NCBI GenBank assembly: GCA_015478945.1
Contig: JABUQX010113434.1
Coordinates: forward strand, 1-13,879
From: Trachelipus rathkii
Taxonomy: Eukaryota > Arthropoda > Malacostraca > Isopoda > Trachelipodidae
Direction of reading: 5' to 3'
Length of the DNA: 13,879 bases
The position numbers were made by a program, and so were the translations under genes. Within the stretch, counting starts at the first letter, position 1; each line of letters starts with the position of its first letter. Shown here piece after piece: positions 1 to 11,326 of the stretch. The notes beneath the pieces were generated by a model. That model searched no databases. It saw only the letters and a program-made list of their open reading frames with translations, and was not told the DNA's origin.

Positions 1-260
1 TATTATATATTATAATAATATATATTATATATAATATATATATATAAGTATATTATATATATATATATATGTATTATTAATATATATTAATATATATTAA
101 TTATATTATTATATATATATCATATACTATCAGTATATATATATATTAATACTATATTATTATATTATCATTATATAGTATTTTATATAATATATATATC
201 ATCTATACTATATAATATATTATAATTATAGTATAATATAATTTAATTTATATATATCTA
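1..260. repeat. TA-rich low-complexity block
   Basis: This stretch is almost entirely A and T, as alternating TA runs broken by AA/TT steps, and it contains many short self-complementary segments. It opens unit 1 of the 5-kb array and is followed by a T-rich stretch to about 370. It contains no gene. Confidence 0.9.
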
Positions 261-2924
261 TATATTATTATTAAAATTTTCTTATTTTTTTTCATTTTTT
301 CTTCTTTGTTTATTTTATTTTTCAGTTTAATATTATTTCCAAGATTTCTATTTTTATTTCCTTTTTTATACATATGCCTCCACTCACGAAAATTTCAACA
401 TATATGAGGGGTATTATATCTTACGAATGTGATGTGATACTGAATGATTCATGGTATATAAATTTTTTGTTCTCGCAGAAATCTTTCAAATTTTATATTT
501 ATCAATATATAAATAGTAATTATCAATTACTTAATTTATAAAGAGCTACTATTAAGATTAGTACCCTACTAACCAATTAGATTTTAAAAACTAGACACCA
601 AATAACCAATTGCAAGAGTTGTAGCACTAGAGAAACACTTGAATTTAAATATTAGTTTATGCTTTCTCACAACTGGGCAGGAGAGAAAAAACTATAGAAA
701 TTTCTATAGGTTGGTAATATAATTTAAATTCAGATAATAATTGCTCTAATTTTATTTGACCAACTTTCGCTTAAATATAAGAGAATTTTACGTTTTCACT
801 ATGAATATATTATTAACCTAGCTCATAACTGTGATTCGATACAATCCATTATACAGATTTAGTAAAGTATGTTTTTGCTGCTTGGTGTTGAAGAACGCAG
901 TGATGATAATTGGAAGAGCATTTATATATGTGTGATGTTTGGTTTGTGGACCGTCGCCGAGAAGAAGGGTTTGTTCTGTCCCTGGGTGAGGGGTGTTAAA
1001 TAGATTGTTTAGTGTTTTGATTGAGACATTGATTGTTAACGTTATAAGTTTGAGGGGGGGTTTAATATGTTTTTTGAGGATTTTTAAGAGGTTGTATTAT
1101 AGACAGAGGGCATTAGTCTACGCACTTATGTTTTAGTTACGAGAGCGTTAGTGTCATCACAAAAATTCAGTCAATATTGAGTAACTGAAACTTAAAAAAC
1201 AATGCAACGAGGAGCACATTGACTGCATATCACTTTTTTTTAGAGGATTTTTTTATTCAGCATCCAAGGTCAAACACTTATAAGTTAAAAAAACCTAAAC
1301 TCACAGCAACACACTAAGGTAATATGACCAGACAAATCCGTGTTAAACTATAGAGACACACCGCATACGATACTCTAACTATTAAAATGTATTAGCACAT
1401 CTATACGACTATATATACATACACAAAAACTTCAGTGCACAGCACAACGATATGTCAATCTTAATTCTAGTGAGAATGTGTAATAGATACTAGTGTTAAG
1501 CAAATATTTTGACTAGCATGAATAAAGATAAAATTCTTGAATAAAGCGTATTTAACTATACCATTCCTCTAATATTTATTGGCGTAGTTAAATTCATTGC
1601 ATCGAAATACTATATCCACTTATTTACTTTCATTGTATTTGACAATCACTATATATTATATATATATAGTATAATTTAAGTGAGTGTAAATAGTATTTAG
1701 TTACAATAATAAAAGTAAGATATTCTAATAATAATAGGATTTATTATTATTGGGTAATAGGAATTATATCATTAAGACCAATATTAAGTTATAGAATGTA
1801 AATATTAAAGTTGCTTCTAATTCAAGGATTTTCTTTTAATCATGGGCTGGGCAAATATTATTTGTACAGCTAGGGCTCAGCATATCACAACTAGAATTAG
1901 GATTCGACATATCTATGAGTGCTTATAGGTCCTATTGGAGTTTGTTAATGCGTGATTAGCCTTATATATAACTCAATTATTTTAATGATATATGGTTTCG
2001 TGCGGTGCATAGGTTTAAAAATAACCAACGATTTACGGATGAGTACGTATTACCTCATGTGTATAGTGTTGATGTAATTATCATTTTACTATTTTTTACT
2101 CATTATTAACCTTAATTAAATTCTTGTATATAAGTGTGTACATGACTTCCAGTGAGCGAAAATCCTTAATATAAATATAATAGTAGTGCGGTCTAGGTGG
2201 TTGCCATTAGTAATTTTAATTAGGGTACACTATTACCACTACTCATTTATTTGGGTAACATTATAAAAAATCGCTCAAGTTAACCTAACCTACAATATAA
2301 CCATCAAACAGCTCAATTACATACACTAACCAGACAACACAAACTTTCTCTCTTTTTGTGCTTTTATATTTTCTAATATATTTATCAAAAATTTTCTTCT
2401 TTCTTCTATTTAACAATTTTTTTTCTAAAGCTACATAAAAACCTAATTTACAGCCTAGCCGGTTATAGGAGGGTGAAGCGGAGAGTCAACGCACGTTATA
2501 AACTCGGAGTTTGATGCATATATATAATAGGTACGGTAATTAATACATATAAACAAATCTATGCAGGATTTATGTGAGTAATTATTGAAAGGAGTGGACT
2601 GCTGTTTATATCATGTAATTATTAACTACCTAAATATTTATATATTTTTCTGTATATATATAGGCCGCTACAATGATTAGTGATAATGGACTAATACTAA
2701 ATATTATATATTATTCAGTTAGGGGTAGTCTCCTATCAATACTCATGCTCTAGTCTGGTGCATTATGGAGGGTGATTTTGAACTTATGGTAGGTGTGAAG
2801 TCTATATAATAATATCTTTCCTAATTCGTATTTAACTAGTAATGAGACAAAAATTAGTAGGCATCCAATTTCTAAGCACAAAGACTTAAATATGCTTTTC
2901 TTAAGAATTAGGCACAAGTTTAAA

Positions 2925-3410
2925 TATTATACAATAATAGGAATAATAATAAATTTAATAGAAATGCGGTAATTTAATAAAAATAATCAATAACTATATA
3001 AATCTGAAAAATCAAAATATAATGAATAAATCTATAGTAAATATAATATTATAATTATAAATTATAATTATATAAATATTAATTTACATATTTATTTATT
3101 ATAATTAATAATTATTTTAAAATATCCTATTATAAACATATATTTTATATTTAATATTAATATATAGTTATATATTATATATAATATATAATATTATATT
3201 AATTATATTAATTATGTTTACGTATATATATAATTATATTATATATATATATTATAATATATAATATATATATTATATTAGAATATAATATTATAAGTAT
3301 ATTAATAATATTATATATAGATTATATAAAAATAATATTAAGAAAATGCTACCTATATTAATAAAAATTATCCTTATCACAATAAATAATTATATATTAT
3401 TATTTTCTAC
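2925..3410. repeat. TA-rich block, second in unit 1
   Basis: This is a long A/T-only region with imperfect alternating TA and ATAATA runs. It passes at about 3405-3500 into a degenerate ACT/CTA trinucleotide-rich stretch. It corresponds in position to the block at 7745-8310 of unit 2. No coding content is seen. Confidence 0.85.
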
Positions 3411-3500
3411 TACTACTAGAAGAATATTATATAAATTTACTTTTATACTTATTACTATAACTACTATCTAACTACTATTAACTACTACTTATAGTTTATA
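3405..3500. repeat. Degenerate ACT-trinucleotide stretch
   Basis: Repeated tactactact, actattact and actactatc words make an imperfect ACT microsatellite just before the GA-rich patch. A weaker version (gactactact, then atctactg) appears at about 8485-8502 in unit 2. Confidence 0.55.
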
Positions 3501-3501
3501 C

Positions 3502-3600
3502 TGAGGGAGGAGGACGAGGGGAACTTGAGAAGCTGGAGAGGAGGTAGATACTTGAGAGAGCAGATCTGACTATAAGATCGATGCTAGCGAGAGCTACTTT
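3502..3600 (+). repeat. GA-rich purine patch, unit 1
   Basis: This is a strongly purine-rich segment on the + strand with repeated gagg, gaga and gag words. It is the most GC-rich spot for kilobases around. A similar, weaker patch follows the second TA block of unit 2 (about 8391-8520). GAGA-type sequences are known chromatin-factor sites in insects, but no such role can be shown here. Confidence 0.5.
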
Positions 3601-5060
3601 TTTTCATATGCAACTGTATGTGAATTATAAGTAAAGAAAGTAATTACAAATCCATGGCACAATATATAGAGTATATCATCTTATTAAACGTTAGTGACAA
3701 TATGGCACGAATAAATATACGTGTGGACTAAACTATTCATTATAAGGTTTATTCGTATTTGAGACCTCGCGAGTAATGCTAGCATATCATTCTATGTACT
3801 TCCTCATCATTTTCGAGAGTAGAGAGAGTAGATTGTTATCTTCTCCTATAAGAACAATGAGGAATAACATTTTATACGATATTGAAGAGACAACACCTCA
3901 CAAGTTTGGAGATTGAGCACATAACAAAGGTGATGAATTGAGGTAAATTCGTCGTATTTTGGTAGAGGCTGTACATCCATTAGTTAACAAATTGTCTCAA
4001 GTATATCTCGAGAGAGTAATTATGTCATTCGATTGAAATTGAAGTATAACAGCTTAGGTGAAAAATATAAACATGTTATTCACTAAATATGAGAGTATGT
4101 AAAAATACCAGTGAACAAACTATAAAAGAGCTCTCATTTTAAATGAGGTCTCAGATAACTTACTTCAAACGAGGAACAACTACGGAGTAATTGCGGCAGG
4201 AAAATAAGGAAGAGAGATCTAATCTTACTCACTATTTCATAAACAGGGAGAGCTACACCGAATTAAGATAAATAAAAAGTAAAATAGAGAAGAAGAATTT
4301 TTCACGCCCATAAGTTTGATTGCCTATAAATTTTGTCTTACATCATCTATTAACCTCAAGATTGAAATCGCCACTTAATGAAAGATATATAGAGTTTGCA
4401 TATATTATAATTCTCACTTAATGACAGCTAGTAATATATTCCTTACTTATTTTGAGGCTCCACGTTCTATAATCGCCAGTATATTGCAATTGTATATATT
4501 ATTGTTGCTTTTCCATAATATATACACTTTTTGGATAGGTCAATACTTTTCCAACAAAATTTGAAACTAGCACATTTTTCATACACAATAATGATCCAAA
4601 TCACAGCATTTACGAGTGTTCTCAACTTTCTTTTCTTTCTGACTCTATCCACACTAAGATAAGTATTGCATACTCATTGAATGTGCAACATTGTTCAAAA
4701 TGTCATTCACGAAAATGTGAAAGGATCGATTGCTGCATTTACATTGGAGTTATAGACATTAATGTCTATCGTGAATTACAGTACTACTGCTACTGATATC
4801 CTTTTTACTTGGTTTAATTTTAAATTATTACTGACTTAATTATTTATTTTATTAATATTATTTTAATAAATTGATGAAAAAGTAAGTTTGTAAGTAGTTA
4901 CTTTATTGTACCGAGCTAGTATAACAATGATTAATAGTAAAGTTAATATATATTAATATGTATATAATATATTGTAAATATATATAGTTGACATAACATT
5001 GACTTAACAATTATGCCCACTAGAATCAATGTTAACTTGTAGGATATTAACAGCGTTATT

Positions 5061-5075
5061 AGTAGTAGTAGTAGT
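5061..5075 (+). repeat. AGT microsatellite (5 copies)
   Basis: Five exact AGT repeats are followed by ttg. The matching region of unit 2, near 10014-10030, has a shorter tag-rich version, consistent with the tandem alignment. Confidence 0.8.
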
Positions 5076-5184
5076 TTGATGCATAGTTATTTTTTTGTTA
5101 AGCACAGAAATATCTTATTATTTTATTGCAAGTAAGGAATTTTTAATATAGATTAATTAATGTATTCTTAATTTTTATTTATAC

Positions 5185-5445
5185 TTTATATATGATTATA
5201 TAATATATATATATATATAATTATGCCATTAATTCATTAAATGTTAGTAAGAAGAAATGATAGTCTTATTTATAAACAAATAAAAATGTATATATATAAT
5301 ATATATATTAATTATATATATATTATATATATAATTATTATATATATATATATATATAATAATTATATATATATATATATATATATTAAATATATAATAT
5401 TTATATATAATATTAATATATATATAATACTAAAATATATATTTC
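5185..5445. repeat. TA-rich block opening unit 2
   Basis: Alternating TA and TATAAT runs form near-palindromic A/T sequence. It gives a spurious open frame of I, Y and N residues on the + strand (5241-5459), which is not a gene. It corresponds to the blocks at 1-260 and 10130-10345. Confidence 0.9.
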
Positions 5446-6172
5446 ATAATGTTTTTTAGCAATTTTTATTCTTTTTATTATTTTATTTCGAATACTAAAT
5501 TGTGATTATTTATACTCATTATTTTCACTTTTTTTATATCTTTATGCATTGAAGAAAAAATCTTTACTCCTTTTTCTCTTACGGACAATTTTTTTAAACC
5601 CCAAAATATCCGGAGAATGCCTATTCTCAGAGTTCTGATGTTTTGTATTTTAACCCACTTTCGCAGTTACAATATGTAGATGTTTTATTATATAATTCAG
5701 CTTAAAGCTACTTAATGGCCTACTATAGGAACATTTCTAAAGGATAAATATAGGTCACATTAATTCAATTTGTATATATTACGTGCTTCCTTATCTATGC
5801 ATCATCTAATTCACACTTTATCTACTGGATAATTTACCGGGGGCAACTGATCGAATCCTATACCCAGATACTCACGATTGTATAGGTTATTATGGGCTAT
5901 TTGACGGCTGAATGTAGAGAGAATAATTAATTTATAGGTGAGCTGTTAGCGTAGACCAGATGTATTTTCCTTTCTAATTTTTTCATTACCTCAATTGTGA
6001 GTGCATTATTAAAATATGTTGCTCTAGGAATATGACATAGTGGCCTTTATCATGTTCCACAGTTTGAACCTCTAAATTCTCTCGTGTAAGATATTACTAG
6101 AGCATCCAAGCTGTAGAACTTTATATGTAATAAAGAGTAATATAATGAAAATCATAGAGTCTAGAGATTAAG

Positions 6173-6200
6173 TTAGGTTTAAGGTTAGGTTAGGTTAGGT
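6173..6200 (+). repeat. Short interstitial TTAGG telomere-type repeat
   Basis: Three perfect tandem TTAGG units (6185-6199) are followed by one more t. A further TTAGG lies at 6173-6177, separated by a diverged ttaag-like spacer. TTAGG is the ancestral telomere repeat of arthropods. The run is too short and too internal to be a telomere, so it is best read as an interstitial trace. It lies inside repeat unit 2 and is not shared by the other units. Confidence 0.7.
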
Positions 6201-6589
6201 GTAGCACGTGGTAAGCGTTCAGAATCGTTTGTATACACCACAATATGAGATCTATCCATGTGACATCTTAACACTACATAATAGACTATACATTTCAACT
6301 AAGCGAACCATTTAATCTATAAGGACTACATGGCATCTCGCACTGAGTCACTTCTTAATGTGCAGTGTCACAATACACAACTGCTATTTAATAGGCTCGG
6401 CTAATATAAATATAGTTTTGACAGCATAATTAATCTTATATAAGAAAATTTATATGAATAATACGATTTTTAACTTAACTCATTCCTGTCACCTTAATAT
6501 ATGTAATTATATGTAGGTACTAAGTATAAATTCTTAGTTATACACGGAAATCCTATATCTCAACTAACTATATATTTCATTATATTGTT

Positions 6590-6715
6590 TGAACTATATA
6601 TATAATGTATATTACTATTATAATATAAATAATATATTATATAGTAAAGATATACCATATTATAGTATATTATATATTATATTAATTATTACTATTAATA
6701 TAATTAATCGTTCAA
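6590..6715. repeat. TA-rich block within unit 2 spacer
   Basis: This run of alternating A/T matches, in position, a shorter TA run near 1648-1680 of unit 1. The flanks align as well: cgaaatactatatcc at about 1603 against cggaaatcctatatc at about 6545. Length difference at this microsatellite explains part of the offset drift between units. Confidence 0.7.
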
Positions 6716-7744
6716 ACAATAAGAAATAGTGGGAATTAAATATTTTCGAGTGATCAGAAATTTACAGCCATTATATTTTAGGAGAATGGAGTAATTATAT
6801 AATTAACTCAGCTTGATTTACAAGAATTTCTATTAATTCTTTACATTATGCATGCGATTATTTTAAAATATTTGTACACTTAGCTCACAACTATTGTCAA
6901 CTAAGAATTAGATGACATATTACGAGTGCATTAGGTGCTTGAGTTGTGATGGCGTTGATAGTAGCTCTATATTTTAAGTAGTCAGTGCGGTGCATGTTTA
7001 ACACTGAATTTCGAGCGATCACTATGATTGAGATGGTGTGTTTTTATTTCTTATTTTATTCACTACTATTTATGTAAATAACACTAAGGTGATAGACTAG
7101 GATTTGACTCTCTCAGGCATTGGTTAAGAATTTACATATAATTGAGATCTAGGTGAGGTTTCAATTGACTGTTCGCTCTCTTATATAATCATTGTTACCT
7201 AATCCTTTATAGTTTTCAATCTTATTCTGTCGACTCATTTTATTATAACACTAAACTTATAACACACAACACCAAAAATACTATAGTATAGATATAGGAC
7301 TATTTTCGAAGTAGAAGCAGGCGCTATACATTATACTCAGTTCTAACGGGGATCTCAGCCACTTTTAAAATTCATTAATATATGTATATTAATATATATG
7401 TTATAAATAATGTATAATAAATTTCTTACGATACTATCAATACGTCGATCAAGCACATAAAATCTAAAATAGAGTATTGGAGATTTACGATTACAGTTTG
7501 GTAGTCGTAATTATAAATCTAAGTAAAAATCTTAATATTGCGGTTTTGAAGATTTGTAAGAGTCATGCTTTAATTTAGTCATATTATAATACTGCATATA
7601 TCTATGATTTACTTTTCCACGCCTAGTTTGAGGATAGCAAACTAATATGATTTGGAGAAATCAGCTGAGTTCCAAAATAATCAAATCTTCGCACTTGAGT
7701 TTATCAGGAGAGGGAGTTTATATAATATTCTCGAGTTCGAGCTT

Positions 7745-8310
7745 TTTACTTAATAACTAAATAACTAAATAATCTATTTATTCATAATAACAATAATTAA
7801 AATAATTTATTGAATAATAATAATATAAAATAGAGTTAATAAAATATTATATAGTAGTAATTCGTTATATATAGTATAATATATATGATATATTATATAT
7901 ATACATATATATATAGTTATATATTATATATAAATAGTATATAGGTTATAATAATATAATTATAAATATTAGATATTGTGGCAAGATACATTCTATACAA
8001 ATAAAAATATCAAATTTAAAAAAGGGAAGAATAACCAAAATCTTTCTTTTGATGCCAATTATATTTTTAATATCAGAACAAATTACTATTATTATATTAG
8101 TATATAATATATAAGTTAAGTTAATTAATACTATATTATTAATTATTTATTATATATTATAAGATAGAATAATATTATACTAGATACTTTAATAGTTATA
8201 TAATATATACTATAGTATATTTAATATATAAATTACTACATATTTAAAGTATAATTTATATATTATATATTATATAATATATGTGTATATATAATAGTAT
8301 ATATAATAGT
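7745..8310. repeat. TA-rich blocks, second region of unit 2
   Basis: Two A/T-only runs (about 7745-7975 and 8090-8310) flank a short less repetitive stretch with caaataaaaatatc and gggaagaataacc. This is the equivalent of 2925-3410 in unit 1. No gene is seen. Confidence 0.8.
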
Positions 8311-8390
8311 AAAATACATTACAAGTTCAATCTTTTTTTTCTCTCATTTCAAAAATAGTTTTTTTTATCTTATTTTTCTTAACTAGATTG

Positions 8391-8520
8391 AGACAGATGA
8401 GAGAGCATGACTACTGAACTTGACGAGAGACACGTAGAAGCAGAACTAACGTAACTGAGATTTACTTACGATAGACTATGAACTGGACTACTACTATCTA
8501 CTGGGAGAGAGGTCTATACG
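8391..8520 (+). repeat. GA-rich patch, unit 2
   Basis: Purine-biased sequence with repeated gaga and actg/gact words sits just downstream of the TA block, in the same relative place as the patch at 3502-3600. Both contain gaacttga followed by more gaga. The resemblance is weaker than at other anchors. Confidence 0.4.
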
Positions 8521-9589
8521 AATAAGACTTACAGTAATCAGTAACTTAACTCAATTTCTCCATCTATCATTTATGGACAATACAATAATATTGAGCATCT
8601 TTCTGAGATAGAAGATGAGATAAATAATTAGAGTGACCTAACTTTTATCTATTATTTTAAGGGTGTGGTTAAGCAATAGAATTCTTATTCATTTATACTC
8701 TTAGAGCTTATAGTACTGCATCACAATTTCAAAACATACTCAATCTATTATTTCTAACCTTGTTATAGCAACTTCATGTGACTCAAAAACTAGAGAGACA
8801 GAGGCTATATAGAGATTTCTTAAGTACATTTTCGAAATATTAAATTGATCTTTTGGCTACTCCTGTCCAGGTTATTACCTGATTTGATAATGATAGCTAA
8901 TATTTGTGCCATTGTAAGAAGGCCAATGTATGTAAGTTACCAAAAAGCCTAGCATTATCATAATGATATTTATTAAATAAAGATAAAACTGTTTTTCACA
9001 AGTTCAAATTTTTATTGGTTTATAAAATATAGGGGGGACACATTCTAAGAGCATATAACAACAAATTACGGCACGTTGAGTAACGGACGCAAACAACGAA
9101 GGAAGAGAGAGATACAAGGTAAAGAGATATTCTTTTAAACGTATCTTTGATTCACGTAATATATATTCTACTCTATTAAAGAATAACACATCATAATACA
9201 CATTATTATTTTAAATTATCCATTATATTATAAATTATATATAAATATAATATACCAATAAAATAATCATATATTTCTAACTTTACTTCATTTAAATCAT
9301 ATCTAATAATGAACCTTATTACAAACTCTTGGATGTAAACCCATAATACTGAATTGCGAAGCATGATAGATTACACAAGACTAAGAACCTTTATTTGAGG
9401 CTCTAGTTTGAGTCCCAAGAGATCATAATACGGTAGGAAAAATAAATGTATGTTGGAAATCAACTGAACGGAAATAGATGAAACTATTTTCGCCAACAAA
9501 CTAACATCAAGTTAGTCCAGATATTTTCTCCCTTCTACAAGAAAGATTGCCATATAAGGTTTGCACATGGATGTCATCTACTTTTCGCT

Positions 9590-9702
9590 ACACTCTCTTT
9601 CTGTCTCTGGATCTCTCTCTTCAATTCATTTCTCATGTTCACTTTGTCGGGGATCACTGTCAATTTTCCTCAATCACTCTCACTTTCATTATTCTATTTC
9701 AG
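9590..9702 (+). repeat. Pyrimidine-rich stretch, unit 2
   Basis: This is a CT-rich + strand run (ctctctttctgtctct and following) ending in ctatttcag. Its first part aligns with 4626-4650 of unit 1 (ctttcttttctttctgac). The CAG end resembles a splice acceptor, but the following frame stops after about ten codons and nothing supports an exon. Confidence 0.5.
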
Positions 9703-10129
9703 GTAGTGGTAAAATTTATCATTGGATTCAAATAGTAATGAGTCTTCACTAGTAAAATGGGAATAAAGGGATCGGATTGGAGGCTTATGAGCTAATTGTA
9801 TATTTCGGAAGTTATATACATTTAAGGTGTTACCACTTTAATATAGCATGGATATTCGTATTTTTTAATATTATTAATTTGTCAATTTTATTTTTTATTA
9901 TAAAAATGAGAAATAAAAGATAGTTTGTAGAGTCGTATAGTGAAGCTAGGTAACAGTATATTTAATATAGTTACAGTAAGTTAGTAGTATATTTAGTACA
10001 GTATATAGTAGCTTATAGTAGTAGAAGTTTAGTTTAAGTTAAGCTAATAAAAAGATATAGAATACTATTTTTTGAGTGAAGTGAATTTAATAGGATTTAA
10101 ATGAATTTTCATTTTTATCTTTTTATTTT

Positions 10130-10345
10130 TTTTAAATATATATATATTATATATATTATATATAATTATATATATAATATATATTATAAATTATTATTAT
10201 ATATATTATAATTATATATATATAATATATATACGTATATATTTATATATATTACATATATATTAATATATATTAAATATTTATATAGTATATTAATATA
10301 TATATATAATATATGATAATATATATATATAATAAGTATTAATTT
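10130..10345. repeat. TA-rich block opening unit 3
   Basis: Almost pure A/T, with alternating and mirror-like TA runs, preceded by a T-rich stretch at 10100-10130. It is equivalent to 1-260 and 5185-5445. The I/Y/L-rich frame that follows (10383-10607) is a composition artefact. Confidence 0.9.
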
Positions 10346-11320
10346 CAACTATAATTTAATATAATTATTATTTCTATTTAATGTGATTTATTTATCATTT
10401 ATTTACTTCGTTTATTATATTCCTCTAATAAAATCACATTTACTCTATATTTTTAACTTTATTATAAATTTACTATATAACTTTTATGATATTGATAGCA
10501 ATTTATTAATAGTTCCACTTATGATTATGTATTTAGAAAATATTGAGGTGAATGTCTATATAATTAATACTATATATATATTATACTTATTATTTTTACT
10601 ACTCTAGTTAAACATTAAGATAAGAGGCTCTACACTTAAATAAGTTATAAAACCCCATAACATAATCAGATTACTTGAATTGTAACATTGCTTATATGAA
10701 TTTAATATTTTACATTTTACACTGCCATCATCACTTAGTGTTTTAATAAAATATAAATTAGTTTTTAATATGTAGTAGATCATTTTACTCCTTCAAATCT
10801 TCACATAACTCAGTGTAGCATTTTAAGTAATTGTTCTTATATATTTAACCTTGACACAATCATGATCGAATGCCAAAATTAAACTATTGTTAGTTTTTTA
10901 GTCTGAGCTTATTATGCACGCTAGTATGAATAGAGTAGATTAATATTATTTTAAATTATATTGTAGGGCTTCTGTGAAATGTATTTTTCAACTTTTGGTA
11001 TTTTAGTATTTAATTTAAATTCATTTATATAGCATTATTTTTATAATATGGTGGGATATTAGGAGATAGTGTTGTATCAAGCTAAGACCGTTTTTGTATT
11101 TTTTGTAGATTCATAAAAAGATTTGTTTAATAACACATTTGTTTAACATATGCTGCCCCAAAGGTGTAAACTAATATCTTATTAATATAGGTCAGGGTTT
11201 TAAAACTTACTAATCAAGCTTTCATTACCTTTCATCTGCCTCAAATTTAAGGTGTTAATTAACAGTCTAATTTATATTAATAATTTCTGAAGATTATAGA
11301 TTATAACAATACATTTTTTT
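10130..11320 (+). repeat. Diverged ~5 kb tandem repeat, truncated unit 3
   Basis: The third copy begins with a TA block (10130-10345) matching those at 1-260 and 5185-5445. Similarity to unit 2 is clearest at 10650-10660, 10850-10990 and 11030-11080. The stretch around 10855-10880 is recognisable in all three units, near 826-860 and 5845-5870. Weaker resemblance continues to about 11200, after which I can no longer follow it. The coding exon starts at 11327 and has no counterpart at the matching places in units 1 and 2, so the copy seems to end or be cut just before the splice acceptor. The right border is uncertain by 100-200 bases. Confidence 0.5.
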
Positions 11321-11326
11321 GAACAG
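11309..11326 (+). promoter_or_regulatory. 3' splice site (acceptor) of the exon
   Basis: A short pyrimidine tract of T residues leads to gaacag at 11321-11326, and the exon frame opens immediately after it. The in-frame stop tga at 11320-11322 lies within the tract, so the reading frame does not extend into the preceding sequence. A plausible branch region, ttataac, lies about 20 bases upstream. Alternatively the exon is the first one and translation starts at the ATG at 11389. Confidence 0.6.

Larger units (their letters stand above)
1..5184 (+). repeat. Diverged ~5 kb tandem repeat, unit 1 (left border open)
   Basis: This is a non-coding stretch whose short anchors recur in the same order and orientation about 5 kb further on. 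Examples are positions 1861-1920 against 6871-6925, the exact 11-mer gtgcggtgcat at 2000-2010 and 6985-6995, ggaagagaga at 4208-4217 and 9101-9110, and tttgaggctc at 4451-4460 and 9394-9403. A pyrimidine-rich run at 4626-4650 matches 9593-9615. The unit holds a TA block at 1-260, a spacer, a second TA block near 2925-3410, a GA-rich patch at 3502-3600, and a spacer with short AT runs. I see no gene, tRNA or known transposon protein in it. The unit start is arbitrary because the array may continue left of the window. Identity between units looks like roughly 60-70 percent around anchors and lower elsewhere; this is a visual estimate. Confidence 0.6.
5185..10129 (+). repeat. Diverged ~5 kb tandem repeat, unit 2
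   Basis: This second copy is colinear with unit 1 and, over its first 1.1 kb, with unit 3. It shows the same succession: TA block (5185-5445), T-rich stretch, spacer, TA block (about 7745-8310), GA-rich patch (about 8391-8520), long spacer. Anchors to unit 3 include aaacccca at 5596-5603 and 10650-10657, gatcgaat at 5849-5856 and 10864-10871, and gcattatt at 6003-6010 and 11032-11039; each is followed by further similar sequence. Offsets drift smoothly between 4.8 and 5.2 kb, as expected for old copies with many small indels. The extra TTAGG run at 6173-6200 has no counterpart in unit 1 or 3. No coding capacity is visible. It could instead be two copies of one long interspersed element landing side by side, but the fixed spacing favours tandem duplication. 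Confidence 0.6.

Noticed and set aside
2281..2292. CCTAACC telomere-like word
   Set aside because: Fewer than two full repeats; expected by chance.
4355..4378. - strand LSGDFN, similar to the endonuclease GDFN motif of LINEs
   Set aside because: It is a single short match with a stop six codons later and no SDH or other endonuclease motif nearby; likely chance.
4467..4652. 61-codon - strand frame starting MDRVRKKRK
   Set aside because: No recognised domain, and the aligned region of unit 2 (about 9400-9630) does not preserve the frame.
5241..5459. 72-codon + strand open frame rich in I, Y and N
   Set aside because: It is a direct translation of TA repeats; any TA tract gives such a frame.
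8321..9007. Direct 10-base repeat acaagttcaa at 8321-8330 and 8998-9007 as possible insertion-site duplication
   Set aside because: No element ends or coding remnants lie between, and unit 1 has a similar length of sequence at the corresponding place.
9004..9201. 65-codon - strand frame with FASVTQRAVICCYML
   Set aside because: It looks unlike pure AT noise, but I recognise no family and unit 1 has no matching frame; kept as non-coding repeat sequence.
9547..9752. Two overlapping + strand frames in the pyrimidine-rich stretch, with an acceptor-like ctatttcag at its end
   Set aside because: S/L/F/H-rich products follow from CT composition; the frame after the CAG stops within about ten codons.
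10383..10607. 74-codon + strand hydrophobic frame
   Set aside because: L/I/Y-rich product from extremely AT-rich sequence; no motif, and the matching part of unit 2 is not open.
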